From Desulfuromonas sp. (GTDB lineage: Bacteria; Desulfobacterota; Desulfuromonadia; Desulfuromonadales; Geothermobacteraceae), in assembly GCA_002868905.1 (NCBI GenBank), contig PKUA01000048.1, positions 48,795-82,949 on the forward strand: 34,155 nt of DNA, in the 5' to 3' direction. Below, piece after piece: positions 26,459 to 34,155 of the stretch. Positions within the stretch are counted from its first letter, which is position 1, and the number at the start of each line of letters is the position of its first letter. The notes below the pieces were generated by a model that worked only from the letters and a program-made list of their open reading frames with translations, ran no database searches and was not told where the DNA came from. Made by a program: the position numbers and the translations under genes.

Positions 26459-27217
26459 TTACTCCTGCACGAAACCGATGATACGGGAGAAATCTTCGGC
26501 CTTGAGGCTGGCTCCTCCGACCAGGGCTCCATCGACATTCTGTTGCGCGAGAAGTTCATCGACGTTGCCGGGTTTGACGCTGCCGCCGTAGAGAATGCGA
26601 ACCGCTTCGGAGATCGGCTTGTCGAATTGACCGGCAATCAGGCCGCGCACAAAGGAGTGTGCCTCCTCGGCCTGATCGGTCGTGGCGGTTACGCCGGTGC
26701 CGATGGCCCAGACAGGCTCGTAGGCAATGATGATATCCTCCATCTGACCGGCTCCGATGCCGGAGAGCCCCTCGGCGACCTGGGTGGTGAGGATATCGTA
26801 CATCGATCCGGATTCACGTTCCTGCAGGGTCTCACCGATGCAGAGGATTACTTTAAGACCGGCAGTCAATGTCGCTTTGACCTTGGCGTTGATCAGGCTG
26901 TTGTCTTCACCGAAAATCTGTCTCCGTTCAGAATGGCCGAGGATGACGTGGCTGCACCCGGCATCCTTGAGAAGGGTCGGGGAGACCTCTCCGGTGAAAG
27001 CCCCCTGGTTTTCAAAGTAACAATTCTGGGCAGAAAGTTGAATCGGGCTCTCTTTGAGAGCCGCTGCGACCGCGGTCAGGGCGGTGAAGACCGGGGCAAC
27101 GATGACCTCTCGATCAGGATGTTCTTTCGCGGCCGTTTTCAATCCCTCGACCAAGGTGATCGATTCCTCAATTGTGTTATGCAGTTTCCAGTTTCCGGCT
27201 ATTACAGGTGTACGCAT
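26459..27217 (-). CDS. tpiA: triosephosphate isomerase
   Basis: This enzyme interconverts dihydroxyacetone phosphate and glyceraldehyde 3-phosphate in glycolysis. The 252-residue TIM barrel has the normal length and all catalytic residues: Lys11 in AGNWKLH, His95 in ILGHSERR and Glu167 in AYEPVWAIGTG, with the phosphate-gripping ILYGGSVKPGN loop. The frame is open upstream to 27325, but ATG 27217 is chosen because the family starts at MRTPVIAGNWK and an AAGGA site precedes it. It is the third gene of the gap-pgk-tpiA run, 28 bases after pgk. Confidence 0.97.
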   Translation of the reverse strand: MRTPVIAGNWKLHNTIEESITLVEGLKTAAKEHPDREVIVAPVFTALTAVAAALKESPIQLSAQNCYFENQGAFTGEVSPTLLKDAGCSHVILGHSERRQIFGEDNSLINAKVKATLTAGLKVILCIGETLQERESGSMYDILTTQVAEGLSGIGAGQMEDIIIAYEPVWAIGTGVTATTDQAEEAHSFVRGLIAGQFDKPISEAVRILYGGSVKPGNVDELLAQQNVDGALVGGASLKAEDFSRIIGFVQE

Positions 27218-27245
27218 GGCGTCTGTCCTTGAAGGTGTTTTCGAT

Positions 27246-28445
27246 TCAGTTATTCGGTTTGTCGTTAAGCGCGACCACGCCCGGCAGCTCTTTCCCTTCG
27301 AGAAATTCGAGCGAGGCGCCGCCACCGGTCGAGATGTGGGTCATTTGATCCTGCAATCCCGATTGGTTGACGGCCGCAACGGAATCGCCGCCACCGATAA
27401 TTGAAAGTGCCTCTGATTCTGCAAGAGCCTCGGCAACGGCCAGGGTGCCGGTTGCGAAAGCGGGAAATTCGAAGACACCCATCGGGCCGTTCCAGAGGAC
27501 GGTCTTTGCATCGGAGATGACCTGCTTGTAATGTGTGCATGTCTGCGGACCGATATCGAGCCCCATGGCGTCGGCTGGAATCTGGTCGACGCCGCAGGTG
27601 CTCGGTTCCGCGTCTTCCTTGAATTCAGTAGCGACGACATGATCTTCAGGCAGGAGCAGGGTGACTCCCTTTTCCTTGGCGAGTTTGAGCAGACTGCCGG
27701 CAAGCTCGATCTTGTCCTCTTCGACAAGCGACTTGCCGACCGGGATGCCTTGGGCTTTCAGGAAGGTGTAGGCCATTCCACCTCCGATCATCAGGGTGTC
27801 GACTTTGGCCAGCAGGTTTTCGATCACGGTAATTTTGTCGGAAACCTTGGCGCCGCCAATGACGGCTACGAACGGTTTTTCCGGATCGGCGAGGGCCTGG
27901 CCCAGGTACTTCAGTTCTTTCTCCATCAGGTAGCCGGCGACGGAAGGACGAATCAGGTGGGCGACCCCTTCAGTGGAGGCATGGGCGCGGTGCGCCGTCC
28001 CGAAAGCGTCGTTGACAAAAATATCCATGTCATCGGCAAGCTCTCCGGCAAAGTTGGGGTCGTTTTCGGTTTCGCCAGCATGAAAACGGGTGTTTTCGAG
28101 CAGGAGCACATCTCTGTTGGAGAGTGCGTCGACAAGTCCGGCCACAGTTTCCCCGATGCAGTCCGGAGCCATGGCGACCGGTTGGCCGATCAACTCGGAA
28201 AGGCGACGGGCGGCCGGTGCGAGGCTGTAGCGTTTGTCGGGGCTCCCCTTGGGGCGGCCGAGATGACTCGCCAGAACGACACGAGCTCCTTGGCCGATCA
28301 ACTTCTGAATGGTCGGTAATGCAGCCCGAATCCGGGTGTCGTCAGTGATGATTCCAAGTTCGTTGAGGGGGACATTGAAGTCCACGCGGCAAAGGACCTT
28401 CTTGCCCTCAAATTCAAGATCGTCGATTGTCATTTTCTGAAGCAT
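27246..28445 (-). CDS. pgk: phosphoglycerate kinase
   Basis: This enzyme transfers the phosphate of 1,3-bisphosphoglycerate to ADP in glycolysis. The 399-residue two-domain protein has the normal length and signature segments: [14 protein letters not shown] near the N terminus, [38 protein letters not shown] and the nucleotide-binding [11 protein letters not shown] near the C terminus. The start is set at ATG 28445, which has GGGAG seven bases upstream; ATG 28433 is the alternative. It follows gap with a 72-base gap containing a stem-loop. Confidence 0.97.
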   Translation of the reverse strand: MLQKMTIDDLEFEGKKVLCRVDFNVPLNELGIITDDTRIRAALPTIQKLIGQGARVVLASHLGRPKGSPDKRYSLAPAARRLSELIGQPVAMAPDCIGETVAGLVDALSNRDVLLLENTRFHAGETENDPNFAGELADDMDIFVNDAFGTAHRAHASTEGVAHLIRPSVAGYLMEKELKYLGQALADPEKPFVAVIGGAKVSDKITVIENLLAKVDTLMIGGGMAYTFLKAQGIPVGKSLVEEDKIELAGSLLKLAKEKGVTLLLPEDHVVATEFKEDAEPSTCGVDQIPADAMGLDIGPQTCTHYKQVISDAKTVLWNGPMGVFEFPAFATGTLAVAEALAESEALSIIGGGDSVAAVNQSGLQDQMTHISTGGGASLEFLEGKELPGVVALNDKPNN

Positions 28446-28470
28446 CGTCAGGCTCCCAGTAAACAGGAAA

Positions 28471-28493
28471 GGGCAGGAATCGAAGTTCTGCCC
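28471..28493 (-). promoter_or_regulatory. stem-loop in the gap-pgk spacer
   Basis: GGGCAG and CTGCCC form a 6-bp stem (extendable with a bulge to the neighbouring AA/TT). On the - strand it is followed only by TTTCC, so it is more likely a messenger-stability or processing element than a full terminator. Confidence 0.4.
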
Positions 28494-28517
28494 CTCCGGC
28501 AGCATGTGGTTAGGGTG

Positions 28518-29573
<1,056 letters not shown>

Positions 29574-29596
29574 TTAGCCATAATGGTCTGTCGGGG

Positions 29597-29625
29597 ATGA
29601 TAGCCCATCGTTATCAGGGGGTCAA
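29597..29625 (-). promoter_or_regulatory. promoter of the gap-pgk-tpiA operon
   Basis: On the - strand TTGACC (29620-29625, 5 of 6) and TATCAT (29597-29602, 5 of 6) are separated by 17 bases. The expected start is near 29590, giving a leader of about 70 bases. Confidence 0.75.
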
Positions 29626-29847
29626 GCTGTCACGACAGGTAACAAGCCCAAGAACAACGGTTGCCGCAAGGTAGATGATGTGGTAAAAGGAGCGAACTTA
29701 ATCCATGTAGGTTATTGTTGTATTGGAACGTCCCTGCTCGGGTATTGTTTCCATACTAAATTCATCCCCTGAAAACGGTAATATCAAATCTTTGGACACC
29801 TGAAGAGGAATGATTTTGCCGACCTATTTATGGCGCTTTAAGCTAAC
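29626..29847. other. noncoding gap between the gap promoter and the histidine kinase
   Basis: Together with the gap leader this makes a 328-base stretch without a gene. This part must hold the promoter of the kinase, but I find no pair of hexamers with good spacing. An isolated TAATAT lies near 29780. No ORF or stable hairpin stands out. Confidence 0.4.
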
Positions 29848-31908
29848 ATGAAAATCACCCTGCAGAAGCGCATTCTCTTGTTCTCGCTGCTGACTTTGAC
29901 GCTGACGATCGGTGTCAATACCGGTTTCGATATCGAAACTTTCCGGCGCGACTACCGTGACAGCATCATTCTGCGCTGCAAAACTCTTGCAGAGGGGTTA
30001 AAACTCTCCATCGAAAATGTCCTGGCCCTTGGCCTGCCTCTCCCCGGACTGGAGGGAGTCGACGAACGCTGTAAGGGGCTGGTCGCTACCGATCCCGAGA
30101 TCGCCTACTGCCTGGTTGAGGATTCCAAAGGGAAGCCTCTTTATGCGAGTAATCCCGAATACGCCTACAGTAACGTAATCGAACTTGTCACTTCTTTGAA
30201 CGAGTTGACGACGCTTGTCGTCTTTAAACCAAACCAGAGCGCATTTTACGACGTTGCCCTGAACCTCCATGCTGCCGACGGTCGCTTGGCTGGGCGTATT
30301 CATATCGGATTTTCAGAAGATGTCCTCAGCGGCAGAGTCACAGGGATCCTGCAACGATCTGTTCTGGTATTGATCATCGGCTTTTCCGTGGTTTTCGGTT
30401 TGATCTTTCTCTTTTCGAGACATTACCTGGTTTTGCCGATTAAACGACTTCAGGACATGGCACAGAAGATTGCCGAAGGTGAATTCCAGGTCGAGGTCCC
30501 GGAGCTCTCTTCTCGGGAGTTTTCCGAACTTGGCGGTGCCCTGCGGGAGATGGCGATCAGCCTTGAAGAGAGAGATCGGAAAATTAAGGAAGGATATCGC
30601 GATCTGAGACGGGCCAACGAGGAATTGCAGAGTTCCCACGTGGACCTGGAGAACATTGGTGGAGAGCTCGGTCGAAGCCGCGAGATGTACCGTTCTTTGA
30701 TGGAGGATGCGTCCGATGCGATTCTGGTTTCGGATGAAGAAGACCGAATCGTCTTGTTGAACAAGGTCTGCGAGCCCTTTTTCGGCATTGCCCGCGATGA
30801 AGTGGTCGGGAATAACCTGTTCAGTTTTTTCGAAAAGTTGCAGGTTGAAGAGATCGAATCCCTCTACGATCTCCACCAGGCTGTGTTGAAGGGGGAGTCC
30901 CAGGAGACCGAGTTCCGCTTTGTTCGGAAATCGGATGGCGTACCCACCATCGGCTGGTTGAGGGCATCAGCGGTCACCGGCGGTGACGGCAAGCGGAACG
31001 TTCAGTCGATTGTTCGCGATGTAACCCAGGAACACGAGGTTCTGGAAAATCTTGAGCAGAGCGCTCAGGAGTTGAAGCGTCTTAACCTGATGAAGGACAG
31101 CTTTCTCGGAGTTGCCTCCCATGAGCTCAAAACCCCGTTAACCGTTATTCTCGGCTATACCGAACTGTTGACGACCGAGTGGAACGATACTATCAGCCCG
31201 GAAATGGCCGGTATCGTCAAGCACATCTCTTCTTCCGCTGAGCGACTTTCCACGATTGTACGGGATATGGTCGACGTTTCGATGCTGGAGTACAAGCGTC
31301 TCCAGATGCAGAAAACTCCCGGCGATCTTAACTCTCTTGTTCATAACGCCATCGGTGAACTGCAATATTTTTTCCACAGGAGAAACCAGAAGATCTCGTT
31401 GCAACTGGAAGAGGGCCTCCCGCTGTTGTTATGTGACGGTGAACGGATTGAGCAGATCATTGGCAATCTGGTCGGCAACGCCGTCAAGTTTACGCCGGAC
31501 GGCGGCACTATCACCGTCACGACCCGATCACGCCGTTCCTGTCGGGTGCCGCATATCCCGAGTCACGACGGTCGGTCCGATCTGGAGCCGGTCGATACGG
31601 ATCAATATGGTTATGTGGAACTTGTTGTTGCAGACAACGGCATCGGAATCGATCCGGTCGACCAGCTGAATGTTTTCGACAAATTTTACGAGATCGGCAA
31701 TATCGAGGAACATTTTACCGGTAAATCCGCATTCAAGGGGAAGGGGACCGGTCTCGGCCTGACCATCGTCAGGGGAATTACCCAGATGCATGGAGGGGAG
31801 ATCTGGGTCGAGAGCCCGGGATTTAATCCCGCAGGCGGAACCGGCGCCAGTTTCCATGTCCTGCTGCCGGTCGATTTTGATGAGGCCGGGGAATTGAACA
31901 TCGTTTGA
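29848..31908 (+). CDS. membrane sensor histidine kinase (HAMP-PAS-HisKA-HATPase)
   Basis: The 686-residue protein is a two-component sensor. Order of parts: membrane helix at about 8-24, periplasmic sensor domain of about 145 residues, membrane helix at about 172-193, HAMP (about 196-248), PAS (about 276-390), HisKA with phospho-acceptor His425 in ASHELKTP, and HATPase with N box NLVGNAVKF (about 539), ADNGIGID (about 595) and GKGTGLGL (about 631). A charged insert (RRSCRVPHIPSHDGRSD) lies between the N box and the G1 box. No response regulator is in the window, so the partner is elsewhere. The ribosome site is weak. Signal unknown. Confidence 0.92.
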   Translation: MKITLQKRILLFSLLTLTLTIGVNTGFDIETFRRDYRDSIILRCKTLAEGLKLSIENVLALGLPLPGLEGVDERCKGLVATDPEIAYCLVEDSKGKPLYASNPEYAYSNVIELVTSLNELTTLVVFKPNQSAFYDVALNLHAADGRLAGRIHIGFSEDVLSGRVTGILQRSVLVLIIGFSVVFGLIFLFSRHYLVLPIKRLQDMAQKIAEGEFQVEVPELSSREFSELGGALREMAISLEERDRKIKEGYRDLRRANEELQSSHVDLENIGGELGRSREMYRSLMEDASDAILVSDEEDRIVLLNKVCEPFFGIARDEVVGNNLFSFFEKLQVEEIESLYDLHQAVLKGESQETEFRFVRKSDGVPTIGWLRASAVTGGDGKRNVQSIVRDVTQEHEVLENLEQSAQELKRLNLMKDSFLGVASHELKTPLTVILGYTELLTTEWNDTISPEMAGIVKHISSSAERLSTIVRDMVDVSMLEYKRLQMQKTPGDLNSLVHNAIGELQYFFHRRNQKISLQLEEGLPLLLCDGERIEQIIGNLVGNAVKFTPDGGTITVTTRSRRSCRVPHIPSHDGRSDLEPVDTDQYGYVELVVADNGIGIDPVDQLNVFDKFYEIGNIEEHFTGKSAFKGKGTGLGLTIVRGITQMHGGEIWVESPGFNPAGGTGASFHVLLPVDFDEAGELNIV

Positions 31909-32019
31909 CGAATACCTCGCGCGCGGCTTGGCTTATGATTCGGGGCCTTTGGGGTTTTCCCTTGCGGTTTCCGCCTGTTTTCGGTTATAAGGAGGCGCAT
32001 TCTTTCTGGGGAGTCTGTT

Positions 32020-32790
32020 GTGCGGGTCAGTCTGTTGGCAAGTGGAAGTAAAGGGAATTCCGTCTATGTCGAGACTCGAGAAACCCGCCTGCTGGTCGAC
32101 GCCGGGTTGTCCGCCCGGGAACTTACCGCACGTTTGAACCATATTGGTGTCGAGGCCGAGTCTCTTGACGCTATTCTTGTCAGTCATGAACATCAGGACC
32201 ATTGTCGAGGGCTCGGGCCGATGGCTCGTCGCTATTCCCTCCCCGTACATCTCCATGATGCAACCCGCCGGGAACTCCCTCGCCTTGGAAAAATTGACCG
32301 GATTCTTCCGTTCGATTCCGGCGGGTGCTTTCAGATCAGGGACGTTGAGGTGAATGCCGTTCCCTTGACTCATGATGCCGCTGCCCCCGTCGGTTTTACT
32401 CTGAAAACTCCTGAGGGGAAGATAGGCATTGCGACCGATCTCGGTATCGCCACCAGGCTTGTCAGTGATTCCTTAAGAGACTGCCGGGTCCTGGTTCTGG
32501 AAACCAATCACGATGAAGAGATGCTGCGGGATGGTCCGTACCCCTGGCATCTAAAGCAGCGGATACGGAGCAATCACGGTCACCTATCCAACAATACGGC
32601 TGCGGCGTTGTTGCAAGACCTCACCTGGGATGGACTGGAAGCCGTCTTTCTTGCCCATTTGAGCGAAACCAACAACACGCCGGAACTTGCACGTGCAGCT
32701 ATCGACACCATGCTGTGTGGGCAGAACGTCTGTCAACCGGATGTGACGGTTGGCCGTCAGGCTTACGTCTCTGACAGCTTTGTCTCATGA
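32020..32790 (+). CDS. metallo-beta-lactamase-fold hydrolase, WalJ/YycJ-like
   Basis: The 256-residue cytosolic protein has the metal-binding HxHxDH motif (His56, His58, Asp60, His61 in SHEHQDH) and the characteristic N terminus RVSLLASGSKGNSVYVE of the YycJ/WalJ group, which are thought to be nucleases or phosphodiesterases. Further metal ligands are likely in THDAAAPVG, ATDLG and AHLSETNN. The start is GTG 32020 with GGGGAG six bases upstream. It lies 111 bases after the histidine kinase and 51 bases before purB. The substrate is not known from the sequence. Confidence 0.88.
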   Translation: MRVSLLASGSKGNSVYVETRETRLLVDAGLSARELTARLNHIGVEAESLDAILVSHEHQDHCRGLGPMARRYSLPVHLHDATRRELPRLGKIDRILPFDSGGCFQIRDVEVNAVPLTHDAAAPVGFTLKTPEGKIGIATDLGIATRLVSDSLRDCRVLVLETNHDEEMLRDGPYPWHLKQRIRSNHGHLSNNTAAALLQDLTWDGLEAVFLAHLSETNNTPELARAAIDTMLCGQNVCQPDVTVGRQAYVSDSFVS

Positions 32791-32841
32791 CCGTTCAGCA
32801 TCTGAGTAAATATCACTGAAAGATCAAACAGGAGCAACAGC

Positions 32842-34140
32842 ATGATTCCACGTTACACGCGGCCGGAAATGGCCGCTATCTGGGAGCCGGAGAATCGATT
32901 TCGGATCTGGCTTGAAATCGAGACACTCGCTTGTGAGAAAATGGCTGATCTCGGCATCATTCCGGCCGATTCGGTTAAAATTATCCGCGAAAAAGGTGAT
33001 TTTGACGTCGAGCGGATTGATGAGATCGAAGCTGAGGTCAAACACGATGTAATCGCTTTTTTGACCTCGGTCGCGGAGTACGTCGGTCCGGAAGCGCGTT
33101 ACATCCATCAGGGGATGACCTCTTCCGACGTTCTCGATACCTGCCTGTCGGTTCAGCTGACCCAGGCAGCCGACCAGCTGCTGAACGATCTCGAAATGGT
33201 GCTCGAGTCGATCAAGGTTCGGGCCATGGAGCACAAGAACACGGTCTGCATGGGGCGCTCTCACGGTATCCATGCCGAGCCGGTCACCTTCGGTTTGAAA
33301 CTCGCTGGCTGGTATGCGGAAATGGACCGGAACCGGACCCGTCTACGGGCTGCCCGGGAAGGGATCGCCACCGGAGCCATTTCCGGCGCCGTCGGCACTT
33401 TCGCCAATATCGACCCGGTCGTCGAAGAGTACGTCTGTGAGAAGCTCGGACTCAAGCCTGAGCCGGTTTCGACCCAGGTTATACCGCGTGATCGGCATGC
33501 TGAATTTTTCTGCACCCTGGCTATTGTCGCCTCAAGCATTGAACGGATCTCGGTTGAAGTGCGGCATCTGCAGCGGACCGAAGTCCTCGAAGCGGAGGAA
33601 TATTTCTCCAAGGGGCAGAAAGGGTCTTCGGCTATGCCGCATAAACGAAACCCTATTCTCTCCGAAAACCTGACCGGCCTTGCCCGCCTGGTGCGCGGTT
33701 ACTGTGTACCGGCCCTGGAGAATGTCGCTCTCTGGCACGAAAGGGATATTTCCCATTCATCTGTCGAACGCAATATCGGCCCGGATGCCACTGTCACCCT
33801 CGATTTTGCCTTGCGCAGGTTGAACGGTCTGATCAAAAACCTGGTTGTGTATCCGGACAACATGCTGCGTAACCTCAACCAGATGGGTGGGCTGGTCTTC
33901 TCTCAGAAGATCCTGCTCGACCTGACCCAGGCCGGTGTCAGTCGGGAAGAGGCTTACAGCATGGTCCAACGCAACGCTATGAAGGTCTGGGAGCAAGGGA
34001 AGGATTTTCTGACCGAACTGCTGGCTGATGACGATGTCGTGGGGGCACTCGGCGAGGAGAAAATTCGCGAATCGTTCGACTTGAATTATCACCTGAAACA
34101 TGTCGACACCATATTCCGGCGGGTTTTCGACGCGGAGTGA
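32842..34140 (+). CDS. purB: adenylosuccinate lyase
   Basis: PurB acts twice in purine metabolism, splitting fumarate from SAICAR and from adenylosuccinate. The 432-residue protein has the normal length for the bacterial PurB type. It carries the fumarase/aspartase superfamily signature SSAMPHKRNP, with the catalytic Ser at 262 or 263, together with TSSDVLDT and GRSHGIHAEP, which contains a catalytic His. ATG 32842 has CAGGAG upstream. It uses the product of PurC, whose gene is in the same window on the other strand. Confidence 0.97.
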   Translation: MIPRYTRPEMAAIWEPENRFRIWLEIETLACEKMADLGIIPADSVKIIREKGDFDVERIDEIEAEVKHDVIAFLTSVAEYVGPEARYIHQGMTSSDVLDTCLSVQLTQAADQLLNDLEMVLESIKVRAMEHKNTVCMGRSHGIHAEPVTFGLKLAGWYAEMDRNRTRLRAAREGIATGAISGAVGTFANIDPVVEEYVCEKLGLKPEPVSTQVIPRDRHAEFFCTLAIVASSIERISVEVRHLQRTEVLEAEEYFSKGQKGSSAMPHKRNPILSENLTGLARLVRGYCVPALENVALWHERDISHSSVERNIGPDATVTLDFALRRLNGLIKNLVVYPDNMLRNLNQMGGLVFSQKILLDLTQAGVSREEAYSMVQRNAMKVWEQGKDFLTELLADDDVVGALGEEKIRESFDLNYHLKHVDTIFRRVFDAE

Positions 34141-34145
34141 CCTGG

Positions 34146-34151
34146 AAGGAG
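34146..34151 (+). promoter_or_regulatory. Shine-Dalgarno sequence of the next gene
   Basis: AAGGAG lies right after purB at the window edge, so another + strand gene starts within a few bases beyond the end. In related bacteria a pur gene would be a reasonable guess, but nothing of it is visible. Confidence 0.6.
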
Positions 34152-34155
34152 AACT

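Noticed and set aside
29685-29710. AAAAGGAG followed by ATG-TAG, a minimal start-stop element before the kinase
   Set aside because: The spacing is 12 bases and the pattern is too short to distinguish from chance.
31989-32001. AAGGAGG followed by an in-frame ATT as an alternative start for the WalJ-like gene
   Set aside because: The spacing is only three bases, ATT is a very rare start, and GTG 32020 has its own GGGGAG and matches the family N terminus.

Overview
The window is a mostly core-genome segment of a Gram-negative bacterium. The gene content and order (fab, glyA, nrdR, rib and nusB in one run; a mre/mrdA/rodA wall cluster; gap-pgk-tpiA-secG; a hybrid sensor-type histidine kinase; purB) most resemble Desulfuromonadia (the Geobacter/Desulfuromonas/Pelobacter group). 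This placement is an inference from gene order and protein style; no rRNA or marker search was possible.

Layout, left to right. (1) Positions 1-10672, all on the + strand, are closely packed: the tail of fabD, then fabG, acpP, fabF (fatty acid synthesis), rpiB, glyA, a dCMP deaminase and nrdR (one-carbon and deoxynucleotide supply), ribD-ribE-ribBA-ribH (a complete route from GTP and ribulose 5-phosphate to riboflavin), nusB and hom. A strong intrinsic terminator follows hom. (2) tRNA-Ala(GGC), on the - strand, has its own near-consensus promoter and a terminator. (3) Positions 11030-15885, on the - strand, hold a PpiD-like membrane-anchored chaperone, purC, a small TPR lipoprotein and an AzgA/PbuG-type purine permease. 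(4) Positions 16087-21490, on the + strand and divergent from region 3, carry the elongasome genes mreB, mreC, mreD, mrdA and rodA. They are followed by amrS (a radical SAM enzyme) and a small lipoprotein of unknown function with its own promoter. (5) Positions 23144-25875 are conspicuously AT-rich. They contain one large O-acyltransferase with a C-terminal SGNH domain, plus about 440 bp of noncoding DNA with dyads and a sequence resembling a REP-associated transposase boundary, and end at tRNA-Leu(GAG). This is the only part that looks acquired. (6) Positions 26031-29519, on the - strand, are the lower-glycolysis operon gap-pgk-tpiA with secG behind it, driven by a clear sigma-70 type promoter. 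(7) Positions 29848-34140, on the + strand, hold a membrane histidine kinase without a response regulator, a WalJ/YycJ-like metallo-beta-lactamase-fold protein and purB. The window ends on the Shine-Dalgarno sequence of the next gene.

I do not see a defence system, prophage, CRISPR array or integrase. The points most worth a second look are: the kinase-WalJ pairing that recalls the Firmicutes walK-walJ arrangement; the AT-rich acyltransferase island next to tRNA-Leu; the unknown secreted lipoprotein; the dyad shared by the divergent ppiD-like and mreB promoters; the 8-base motif shared by the two tRNA leaders; and the riboflavin operon that lacks an FMN riboswitch.
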